Assembly: GCF_014779595.1 (NCBI RefSeq)
Contig: NZ_JACXZT010000002.1
Span: 310,001-374,000 of the forward strand
From: Halomonas sp. ML-15
GTDB taxonomy: Bacteria > Pseudomonadota > Gammaproteobacteria > Pseudomonadales > Halomonadaceae
Reading direction: 5' to 3'
DNA length: 64,000 nucleotides
This document shows positions 45,713 to 53,159 of this stretch, in pieces. Under the pieces are notes generated by a model. It ran no database searches. It was not told where the DNA came from and saw only the letters and a program-made list of their open reading frames with translations. Each line of letters opens with the position of its first letter. The stretch's first letter is position 1. A program made the translations under genes and the position numbers.

Positions 45713-45818
45713 GTATCTGACTGACACCCAGCCCACAGAACAGCATGCGAGATGCGACTTTACAGCGGACCGCAGGCATATCAGACTTCAGGCAATCAAC
45801 CGCGGGGCCGGAGCGCGT

Positions 45819-47720
45819 ATGGACATCGAACTGCTGGAAATCCGCGAGCATCTGGCCCGGTTCGCTCCCTTCGACGCCTTGAGCGACGCCCAGCTCGACG
45901 ACCTGGTAGGCACCATCGAAGTCGCCTACTTCAAGGCCGGTAGCGAGATCCTTGCACTCGGTGAGCAGATTGAGGATCTTCACTACATCCGCAGCGGCGC
46001 GGTAGAGATCAGCTGGCGTAACGGCGAGCTCTTCAACCGTCTCAGCGAAGGCGATATTTTTGGCCACTTCAGCCTGCTGCGCAACCGCAAGGTGCGCTTT
46101 CCCGCCAAGGCCCTTGAAGACACCCTGATCTACTTCATTCCTGGCGAGCGCTTTCACCAACTGTGCGAAGCGGATGAGCATTTCGCCGAGTTCGTCGAGC
46201 TCGGTCAGCCGCGGCTCAAGTCCGTGGTAGAAGAGCAGCACAAAAGCAACGACATGATGATGACCCGGGTGCGCAAGCTGGTATCGCGCCGCCCGTTAAT
46301 GGTCGAAGAGAGCACCAGCGTGCAGGAGGTGGCCCAGCGCATGAACGAGGAGAACGTCTCCTCCGCGCTGGTGCTATCGACTCGGGAGGGCGACCCGCGC
46401 TATCAATTCAGCGATCCGGATGGCCAGAGCTGGACGCTGCAGGGCATCGTCACCGACCAGGATCTGCGCAACCGGGTGCTGGCCGAGGGGCGCAGCGTGT
46501 CGACGGCGGTGGCGGAAATCGTCAGTTCGCGCTTGATCAGCGTGCAGTCGGACAAGTCGGTTCACGAGGCGATGCTGGCGATGCTGCGCAACAACGTGCA
46601 TCACCTGCCGGTGCTCTATCGGCGCCGACCGATGGGGGTGCTGCACCTGTCCGATATTATCCGCTACGAGACCCATAGCAGCCTCTATCTGGTCAGCAAC
46701 ATCTTTCATCAGCCCGATACCCTGGGGCTGGCACGACTCAAGCCGGACGTGCGCCAGGCATTTGTCAGGATGGTCGAGGAGGGCGCCAGCTCGCACATGG
46801 TCGGCTCGGCGCTGTCGACCATCGGCCGCAGTTTCACCCGGCGGCTGCTCGAGCTCGCCGAAGAGGCGCTGGGCCCCCCGCCGGTGCCTTACTGTTTCAT
46901 GGCGCTGGGGTCGATGGCGCGTAACGAGCAGAGCATCGTCACCGATCAGGACAATGCGCTGATTCTCGACGATAGCTTCGACCCGGCCCAGCATGACGAA
47001 TACTTTGCGGCGCTGGCCCAGCACGTCAGCGATGGCCTCGATGCCTGCGGCTACACTTACTGCAAAGGCGACGTCATGGCCACCAACCGCCAGTGGCGTC
47101 AGCCGCTGGCAGTATGGAAAGGCTATTTCAGTGAATGGATCGATCAGCCGCGGCCCGAGCACCTGCTGCACAGTTCGATCTTCTTCGACCTCGACAGCGT
47201 GCACGGCGAAGAGGCGTTCGTCGAGCAGCTCCAGGACCTGGTGGCGAGCAAGGCGTCCCAGAGCCCGCTGTTCCTGGCTGCCATGGCCCGCAATGCGCTG
47301 GGTCGAACCCCGCCGCTGGGGGTGTTTCGCACCTTCGTGATGGAGAAGGACGGTAAGCAGAACAACACCATCAACATCAAGCGCCGCGGCACGGCACCGA
47401 TGGTGGATCTGATCCGCGTGCATGCCCTGGCCTGTGGCTCGCGGGCGCAGAATAGCTTCGAACGCCTCGACGATATCGCCAAGACCCAGCTGCTGCCGGC
47501 CGGCACCGGCGACAAGATCCGCTACGCCTTCGAGTTCCTGTCCATGGTGCGCATTCGCCACCAGGCCATTGATCTGCAGGAGGAGCGAGAACCCGATAAC
47601 AACATTGCCCCGGGCAACGTCTCTGACAGCGAGCGGCACCACCTCAAGGACGCCTTTCAGCTGCTCAGCAATGCCCAGAAGTTTCTCAAGTTCCGCTACC
47701 CCATGCCGTCGCGGCGCTAA
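45819..47720 (+). CDS. cNMP-binding/CBS-domain/DUF294 putative nucleotidyltransferase
   Basis: A 633-residue cytosolic signalling-type protein. In order: a cyclic-nucleotide-binding domain (about residues 15-130; EILALGEQIEDLHYIRSGAV), a CBS pair (about 150-280; TSVQEVAQRMNEENVSSALV, LHLSDIIRYE), a DUF294 nucleotidyltransferase-like domain with GSMARNEQ and TDQDNALI (about 340-480), and the DUF294 C-terminal helical domain. The GS..R.E..DQDN pattern resembles GlnD-type nucleotidyltransferases, so protein modification is possible. It is five bases upstream of a DnaQ-like exonuclease; this pair is widespread and often sits next to a sodium/solute symporter. Here the neighbour is a convergent BCCT carrier. 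Confidence 0.88.
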   Translation: MDIELLEIREHLARFAPFDALSDAQLDDLVGTIEVAYFKAGSEILALGEQIEDLHYIRSGAVEISWRNGELFNRLSEGDIFGHFSLLRNRKVRFPAKALEDTLIYFIPGERFHQLCEADEHFAEFVELGQPRLKSVVEEQHKSNDMMMTRVRKLVSRRPLMVEESTSVQEVAQRMNEENVSSALVLSTREGDPRYQFSDPDGQSWTLQGIVTDQDLRNRVLAEGRSVSTAVAEIVSSRLISVQSDKSVHEAMLAMLRNNVHHLPVLYRRRPMGVLHLSDIIRYETHSSLYLVSNIFHQPDTLGLARLKPDVRQAFVRMVEEGASSHMVGSALSTIGRSFTRRLLELAEEALGPPPVPYCFMALGSMARNEQSIVTDQDNALILDDSFDPAQHDEYFAALAQHVSDGLDACGYTYCKGDVMATNRQWRQPLAVWKGYFSEWIDQPRPEHLLHSSIFFDLDSVHGEEAFVEQLQDLVASKASQSPLFLAAMARNALGRTPPLGVFRTFVMEKDGKQNNTINIKRRGTAPMVDLIRVHALACGSRAQNSFERLDDIAKTQLLPAGTGDKIRYAFEFLSMVRIRHQAIDLQEEREPDNNIAPGNVSDSERHHLKDAFQLLSNAQKFLKFRYPMPSRR

Positions 47721-47725
47721 TCGAC

Positions 47726-48448
47726 ATGCCTTCACTGCGTCCGTTCAAGCGCCCGGCGCCCAACTGGCCCGACTATCTGGCACGCCGTGCCGCCGAGGCC
47801 CGCGATCCGCGTCTGGCCGAGTTCTTCGCTGCTGGCCAGTTGGACCCGGAGATGCCCATCGGCGAGGCACCGCTGGTGGCCCTGGATATGGAAACCACCG
47901 GGCTGGATGAACGGCGTCATGCGATTGTCAGCATCGGTCTGATGCCCTTCAGCCTCGGCCGCATTCGCCTGGCCGAGCGCCGCTACTGGGTGGTGCGCCC
48001 ACCACGTCCGCTGGTGCGCCAGTCGGTGGCCTTTCACCGTATTACCGACTCCGAGATAGAGCATGCACCGGACCTCGACGATATCCTGGACGAGCTGCTG
48101 GCGGCCCTTGCCGGGCGTCTGGCCGTGGTCCACTACCGGCATATCGAGCGGCCCTTTCTTGACGCGGCAGTTCAGGCACGTCGCGGCGAGGGTCTGCGTT
48201 TTCCGATGATCGACACCATGTCGCTGGAGGCGCGTATCCATCGCCAGTCGCTATGGGCGCGCTTTCGCCGCTGGATGGGGCGCCCGCCGGTATCGATTCG
48301 CTTGCACAACAGCCGCGAGCGCTATGGCCTGCCGCCCTATCAGGGGCACCATGCGCTGGTCGATGCCCTGGCCACCGCCGAACTGCTGCAGGCGCAGATC
48401 GCTGCACGACATCAACCCAGTACGCCGATCGGCCAGCTCTGGAGCTGA
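47726..48448 (+). CDS. DnaQ-like 3'-5' exonuclease
   Basis: A 240-residue DEDDh exonuclease. Motif ExoI is VALDMETTGLDE (residues about 52-63), ExoII lies near VVHYRHIERPFLD, and ExoIII is HHALVDALATAEL. The N-terminal about 45 residues are an extra segment (RPFKRPAPNWPDYLARRAAE). It is encoded five bases after the CBS/DUF294 gene and is surely in the same operon. It is not the replicative epsilon subunit, which lacks this extension; the nucleic acid substrate is unknown. Confidence 0.88.
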   Translation: MPSLRPFKRPAPNWPDYLARRAAEARDPRLAEFFAAGQLDPEMPIGEAPLVALDMETTGLDERRHAIVSIGLMPFSLGRIRLAERRYWVVRPPRPLVRQSVAFHRITDSEIEHAPDLDDILDELLAALAGRLAVVHYRHIERPFLDAAVQARRGEGLRFPMIDTMSLEARIHRQSLWARFRRWMGRPPVSIRLHNSRERYGLPPYQGHHALVDALATAELLQAQIAARHQPSTPIGQLWS

Positions 48449-48465
48449 GTGCCAGACACGCAAAA

Positions 48466-48483
48466 GGCGGCCCGTAGGCCGCC
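48466..48483 (-). terminator. Terminator of the BCCT gene
   Basis: GGCGGCC (48466-48472) and GGCCGCC (48477-48483) form a stem with a CGTA loop; on the minus strand the stem is followed by TTTT (plus-strand AAAA at 48462-48465). It lies between the convergent exonuclease and BCCT genes. Confidence 0.75.
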
Positions 48484-48511
48484 CATTGCATTGCGCGATG
48501 GCTGAAGGCGA

Positions 48512-50164
48512 TCAGCCGCGGGGTTCGCTCATCAACCCCTTGACGATGGCATAGCAACCTACCAGCAGCACCAGGGTGAAGGGCAGGCCGGTGGAGATCA
48601 CCGCTGCCTGCAGCGCCGCCAGACCTCCGCCGAGCAGCAGCGCGATGGCGATGGCGCCCTCGATGATGGCCCAGAAGAGGCGCTGCGGCTTGGGCGCATC
48701 GACCTTGCCCCCGGCGGTGATGGAGTCGATGACCAGCGAGCCCGAGTCCGACGAGGTGATAAAGAACACGATCACCAGCACGATGGCGATAAAGGAGGTG
48801 ATCTCGGTCAGCGGCAGGCCGGCCAGCATCACGAAGAGCGCATCCGCCTCGCCTTCGAAGGTGCCGGCGAGCAGCTGTTCGATGCCGGCGCTACCGAAAG
48901 AGGTCATCCACAGGACAGACACCGTAGACGGTATCAACAGCACGGCGATCAGGAACTCGCGCACGGTGCGCCCGCGGGAAACCCGTGCGATGAACATGCC
49001 GACGAACGGTGACCAGGAGATCCACCACGCCCAGTAGAAGGCAGTCCAGCCCTGGCTGAAGTTGGCGTCCTCGCGCCCGAAGGGGTTGGAGAGCGCCGGC
49101 AGGTTGACCAGGTAACCCAGCAGGTTCTGGAAGAAGCCGGTGGCGATCATCAGCGTCGGCCCGACGATGATCACGAAAGCCAGCAGCAGGAAGGCCAGGC
49201 CCATATTGAGCTGGGAGAGGCGCTGCACGCCCTTTTCGACGCCCAGGAAAATCGAGCCCATGGCGACGATGGTGATGGCCACGATCAGCAGCACCATGGT
49301 GGTGTTGGTATCGGGAATACCGAACAGATCGTTGAGGCCGCTGGTGGCCTGCTCGGCGCCCAAGCCCAGTGAGGTGGCCAGACCGAACAGCGTCGCGAAT
49401 ACCGCCAGGATATCGATCACATGCCCCGGCCAGCCCCATACGCGCTCCCCCAGGATCGGGTAGAAGATCGAGCGCATGGTCAGCGGCAGCCCCTTGTTGA
49501 ACGAAAAAATCGCCAACGCCAGCGCCACGATGGCGTAGATCCCCCAAGGGTGCAGGCCCCAGTGGAAGATGGTGGCGGCCATGCCCAGCGCCACGGCACC
49601 GGCTTCGTCGCCTTCGGCGCCGCCCAGCGGGGCCCAGTCCGTGCGTGCCCCGTTCTCGGTCGCGACGCCTCCCATGGCGGCCTGGAAGTGGTCCATGGGC
49701 TCGGAGACGCCGAAGTACATCAGGCCGATGCCCATGCCAGCGGCGAACAGCATCGCAAACCAGCCTGCGTAGCTGAAGTCCGGCGTCGCATCTCGCCCGC
49801 CGATGCGCACCTTGGCCAGGGGCGTGAAGATCAAGACGATCGCGAGGAGCACGAAGATATTGGCCGATAACAGGAAGAACCAGGCCATATTGCTGGTCAG
49901 GAAACCGAAGGTAGCGTTGAAGAGCGGAGCCACCTGATCCTGCAAGGCCAGGGTGATGATCACGAAGAACAGCACCACGATCGACGAGAATATGAAGACC
50001 TTGCCGTGCAGGTCCAGGTTAAAGCCCATCGGCGAGGCGGTGATATTGTCCTGACCGATCACATAGTCGGTGTCGATCAGATTCGCCGGGCCTTCAGGGG
50101 CAGGAATGCCTTCGGAGCTCTCTTGCCGATCCTCGGCAGAGGGATCTTGAGAATTCTTATCCAC
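48512..50164 (-). CDS. BCCT-family betaine/choline/carnitine transporter
   Basis: Sodium- or proton-coupled uptake of quaternary ammonium compounds such as glycine betaine, across the inner membrane. The 550-residue protein has a hydrophilic acidic N-terminal tail (about 40 residues) and twelve expected helices. Diagnostic segments are GMGIGLMYFGVSEPMDHFQ, the aromatic-box region TIFHWGLHPWGIYAIVALAL and FYWAWWISWSPFVGMFIARV. GTG 50164 is preferred because GGAG lies upstream at good spacing; the frame opens further to a TTG at 50185. It may supply substrate to the betaine-degradation enzymes encoded nearby, or serve osmoprotection. Specificity is not determined. Confidence 0.93.
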   Translation of the reverse strand: MDKNSQDPSAEDRQESSEGIPAPEGPANLIDTDYVIGQDNITASPMGFNLDLHGKVFIFSSIVVLFFVIITLALQDQVAPLFNATFGFLTSNMAWFFLLSANIFVLLAIVLIFTPLAKVRIGGRDATPDFSYAGWFAMLFAAGMGIGLMYFGVSEPMDHFQAAMGGVATENGARTDWAPLGGAEGDEAGAVALGMAATIFHWGLHPWGIYAIVALALAIFSFNKGLPLTMRSIFYPILGERVWGWPGHVIDILAVFATLFGLATSLGLGAEQATSGLNDLFGIPDTNTTMVLLIVAITIVAMGSIFLGVEKGVQRLSQLNMGLAFLLLAFVIIVGPTLMIATGFFQNLLGYLVNLPALSNPFGREDANFSQGWTAFYWAWWISWSPFVGMFIARVSRGRTVREFLIAVLLIPSTVSVLWMTSFGSAGIEQLLAGTFEGEADALFVMLAGLPLTEITSFIAIVLVIVFFITSSDSGSLVIDSITAGGKVDAPKPQRLFWAIIEGAIAIALLLGGGLAALQAAVISTGLPFTLVLLVGCYAIVKGLMSEPRG

Positions 50165-50353
50165 TGCGAAATCTCCGTTATGCAAATGTTGTGATGGCTC
50201 ACCACGTCATTGTGACGGTTTGCCAGTGAATTGCCAGGTAAGCGACGCATTTGGTCAGCATAGGCGCCGGCGCCAGAAACATTATTGCTTGCGGCGCGCG
50301 GTGTCGATATCGCCGATACGACGCTGACATATCCGCAGACCATCAGACGCAGT

Positions 50354-50377
50354 CAGGCCCGCCGAAGGGCGGGCCTG
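50354..50377 (-). terminator. Hairpin downstream of the PRC-barrel gene
   Basis: CAGGCCCGCC (50354-50363) and GGCGGGCCTG (50368-50377) form a perfect ten-base stem with a four-base loop, 27 bases past the PRC-barrel stop on the minus strand. No U-run. Confidence 0.6.
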
Positions 50378-50403
50378 AGGGGTGGCGCTGAGCCAGAACA
50401 GCA

Positions 50404-50910
50404 TCAGTCGTTGACGGTTTCGCCTACCGTATCGCCGATACTTTCGGCACCTTCGCGAGTGCGCTGCCAGGCGCTTTGGGCCCCTTCGCGAGTGGCCTCC
50501 CAGGCCTCGGCGGCATTTTCGCGAGCATCGTCCCACCAATCCCGGTCATATTCGGGCAGCTCCTCGAGCTCTTCTGCGGTGGCATCGAGGTAGACGCGGT
50601 GTATGGTATTGCCGTCCTCATCGGTCTCGGTCTCCAGACGATAGTGGTCGTTGTCCAGGACCACGTCGCGTCCCCCAAGCCCTAAGGTGGCGCCGGTTTC
50701 GATAACGATGGCTTGAACGCTCATGTCATCGTCGAGCAGGATGTCTTCGACGTCGCCAACGCGCTCATCGGGGGCGCTGTCGAGATAGACATCGGCGTCC
50801 ATGATAGCGTCGGCGGAGTAGAGGCCTTCGACATCTGCCTGGGCGGTGCTGGCCAGTACCATGCCGCCAGCGGCGAGAGATATGCTGAGTGCGAGTGTCG
50901 TCTTGCGCAT
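50404..50910 (-). CDS. Exported PRC-barrel domain protein
   Basis: A 168-residue periplasmic protein. The signal peptide (RKTTLALSISLAAG...) ends at TAQA. A PRC-barrel follows (about residues 30-115; LYSADAIMDADVYLD, VGDVEDILLDDDMSVQAIVI). The acidic C-terminal tail carries repeats of WEATREGAQSAWQRTREGAE type that may form an amphipathic helix. ATG 50910 follows GAGGAG. It is downstream of csbD in the same orientation (50-base gap); PRC-barrel and CsbD proteins are often stress induced together in halophiles. Molecular function unknown. Confidence 0.85.
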   Translation of the reverse strand: MRKTTLALSISLAAGGMVLASTAQADVEGLYSADAIMDADVYLDSAPDERVGDVEDILLDDDMSVQAIVIETGATLGLGGRDVVLDNDHYRLETETDEDGNTIHRVYLDATAEELEELPEYDRDWWDDARENAAEAWEATREGAQSAWQRTREGAESIGDTVGETVND

Positions 50911-50960
50911 GCTGTGATCTCCTCGATCATCCATTTCCGTGGTGCCACCAGAGGTGACAG

Positions 50961-51158
50961 TTACAGCTTTGCGGCCCAATCATTGGCGCGTTGTTCCGCT
51001 TCTTCCTTGGTAATGCCGTACTTGGTCTGCAGCTTGCCGATCATCTGATCCTTCTTGCCGGCAATCTGATCAAGCTCGTCATCGGTCAGCTCACCCCAGC
51101 TTTCGCGTGCCTTGCCGCGAACTTCCTTCCAGCGTCCTTCGATCTGGTCCCAATTCAT
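50961..51158 (-). CDS. CsbD-family stress protein
   Basis: A 65-residue CsbD/YjbJ-family protein, from MNWDQIEGRWKEVRGKARES to ANDWAAKL, including the typical GELTDDELDQIAGKKDQMIG segment. Such proteins are abundant under general stress, but their activity is unknown. The start is preceded by AAGGAGGGA. First gene of a probable csbD/PRC-barrel unit, divergent from the formate dehydrogenase operon. Confidence 0.93.
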   Translation of the reverse strand: MNWDQIEGRWKEVRGKARESWGELTDDELDQIAGKKDQMIGKLQTKYGITKEEAEQRANDWAAKL

Positions 51159-51237
51159 GGCGGTCCCTCCTTGTGGTTGCCATTGCCTGCCTCAAAAGCC
51201 TAGTGTTCCAGCCGCCCCGACGTCGTTTTCAGGGAGG

Positions 51238-51295
51238 TGCTCGCCGTGTGTGGCGAGCATAGCGACTATGCTATGTGACAGACTGCCTGTGACAG
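51238..51295. promoter_or_regulatory. Inverted and direct repeats in the csbD / formate dehydrogenase control region
   Basis: TGCTCGCC (51238-51245) and GGCGAGCA (51252-51259) form one inverted repeat. CATAGC (51258-51263) and GCTATG (51270-51275) form a second. TGTGACAG occurs twice, at 51274-51281 and 51288-51295. Together they look like operators in the 239-base divergent gap. A GATAAT at 51326-51331 could be a -10 for formate dehydrogenase, with no good -35. Confidence 0.5.
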
Positions 51296-51397
51296 CGCAT
51301 CCTTTCTGTTGTGTGCACTGGTAAAGATAATACCGATTTATCGAACTTCAATGCCTTGATAACAAAATATTTCAGTTTGACGTGTGGCTTTGCCACG

Positions 51398-53149
51398 ATG
51401 ATGAGTGAAACAACCACAACGAGCCCGCCCATGACCGAGACTCCCGCGACCCCCGTGCGTCGCTTCCGCGCCACGCCGCGCGGCCGCGAGCTGGCCCCCG
51501 AAGCGCTGTCAGCGCTACGTGCGCTGCTCGGCGACGAGCGTGAGACCCCGGCGCTGCAGCGCCGCGACCTGCTGATCGAGCATCTGCATGTCATCCAGGA
51601 TCACCACGGTTACCTGTCGATGACCGATTTGCGTGCCCTGGCGGCCTACATGAATCTGCCCATGGCGGCGGTCTACGAGACCGCCACCTTCTATGCGCAT
51701 TTCGATGTGATCCACGACGACCAGGCGCCGCCAGCGGCGGTGACGATCCGTGTCTGCGACTCGCTCTCCTGCCAGCTGGCTGGCGCTGCAGCGCTCCAGG
51801 GCGAGCTCGAAACCGGCGTCGACCCGGCCCAGGTGCGGGTGCTGCGAGCGCCCTGCATGGGACGCTGCGAGAGCGCCCCGATCGTCGAGGTCGGCCATCG
51901 TCACGTGCTGCACGCCAGCCGCGAGGCGGTGGAGGCGGTGGTCGATACCGGTCACTTTCATCCCGAGGCCATCGACTGGCAGCACCTGGACACCTATCGC
52001 GATGCAGGAGGCTACCGGCTACTGCAGGCCTGCCGCGACGGCGAGGTGGCGGTAGAGACCCTGATGGAGACTCTCGAAGCGGCTAATCTGCGTGGCCTGG
52101 GCGGCGCTGGTTTTCCGACCTTCAAGAAGTGGTATTTCGTGCGCCAGGAGCCTGGCCCGCGCTACTGTGCGATCAACGCTGACGAGGGTGAACCCGGCAC
52201 CTTCAAGGACCGCTTTTACCTGGAGCGTGACCCGCACCGCTTCCTGGAGGGCGCGCTGGTCAGCGCCTGGGCGGTGGAGGCCGAGGCGCTGTATATCTAC
52301 CTGCGCGACGAGTATCCCGGCCTGCACCGCGTGCTACACGAGGCAGTCCGCGAGCTGACCGCCGTGGGGCTGGTCAGTCCCGGCTATGTGGTGATCCGGC
52401 GCGGCGCCGGCGCCTATATCTGCGGCGAGGAGTCGGCGATGATCGAGTCGCTGGAGGGCAAACCCGGCAAGCCTCGCCACCGCCCGCCGTTCGTCGCCCA
52501 GCGCGGCCTGTTCGACCGTCCGACCCTGGTCAACAACGTCGAGACCGTCTACTGGATCCCGCTGATCTGGGAGAGGGGAGCCGAGTGGTTCGCTAGCCAC
52601 GGCCGTCACGGCCGCAGCGGCCTGCGCAGCTTCTCGGTATCCGGGCGGGTCAAGCGCCCTGGGGTGCACCTGGCTCCGGCGGGAATCACCCTCGAGGAGC
52701 TGGTCGAGGAGTACTGCGGCGGCATGGCCGACGGTCATCGCCTCGCCGCCTACCTGCCCGGGGGCGCCTCTGGTGGCATTCTGCCGGCCAGCAAGGCGGA
52801 TATCCCGCTGGACTTCGACACCCTGCAGGCCGAGGGCTGCTTTATCGGCTCCGCAGCGGTGATCGTGCTCTCGGACCAGGACGATCTACGCGGGGCTGCC
52901 AGCAACCTGCTGGCCTTTTTCGCCGACGAGTCCTGCGGGCAGTGCACGCCGTGCCGCGTCGGCACCGAGAAGATGCTGACGCTGATCGAGCGCGATGAGT
53001 GGCATGCCACCGATCTCGAGCGGCTTTCCCAGGTGATGATGGACGCCTCGATCTGTGGTCTGGGGCAGGCGGCACCCAACCCGGTGCTGGGCCTGCTCAA
53101 GAATTTCCGCGAGGGATTGGCGGCGCAGCAGATCATCGTCAAGGGCTGA
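51398..53149 (+). CDS. NAD-dependent formate dehydrogenase, fused gamma/beta subunit
   Basis: Diaphorase module that passes electrons from formate to NAD+. An N-terminal NuoE-like domain (about residues 25-180) has the [2Fe-2S] cysteines in CDSLSCQLAG and CMGRCESAP. It is fused to a NuoF-like domain with FMN/NADH sites (LRGLGGAGFPTFKKW, NADEGEPGTFKDR, CGEESAMIESLEGKPGKPR) and the [4Fe-4S] CGQCTPCRVGT. Such a fusion is known for formate dehydrogenase 1 of methylotrophs; Cupriavidus has separate FdsG and FdsB. ATGs at 51398, 51401 and 51431 are all possible and none has a clear ribosome site. The catalytic subunit follows after ten bases. Confidence 0.92.
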   Translation: MMSETTTTSPPMTETPATPVRRFRATPRGRELAPEALSALRALLGDERETPALQRRDLLIEHLHVIQDHHGYLSMTDLRALAAYMNLPMAAVYETATFYAHFDVIHDDQAPPAAVTIRVCDSLSCQLAGAAALQGELETGVDPAQVRVLRAPCMGRCESAPIVEVGHRHVLHASREAVEAVVDTGHFHPEAIDWQHLDTYRDAGGYRLLQACRDGEVAVETLMETLEAANLRGLGGAGFPTFKKWYFVRQEPGPRYCAINADEGEPGTFKDRFYLERDPHRFLEGALVSAWAVEAEALYIYLRDEYPGLHRVLHEAVRELTAVGLVSPGYVVIRRGAGAYICGEESAMIESLEGKPGKPRHRPPFVAQRGLFDRPTLVNNVETVYWIPLIWERGAEWFASHGRHGRSGLRSFSVSGRVKRPGVHLAPAGITLEELVEEYCGGMADGHRLAAYLPGGASGGILPASKADIPLDFDTLQAEGCFIGSAAVIVLSDQDDLRGAASNLLAFFADESCGQCTPCRVGTEKMLTLIERDEWHATDLERLSQVMMDASICGLGQAAPNPVLGLLKNFREGLAAQQIIVKG

Positions 53150-53159
53150 GGAGGTCACC

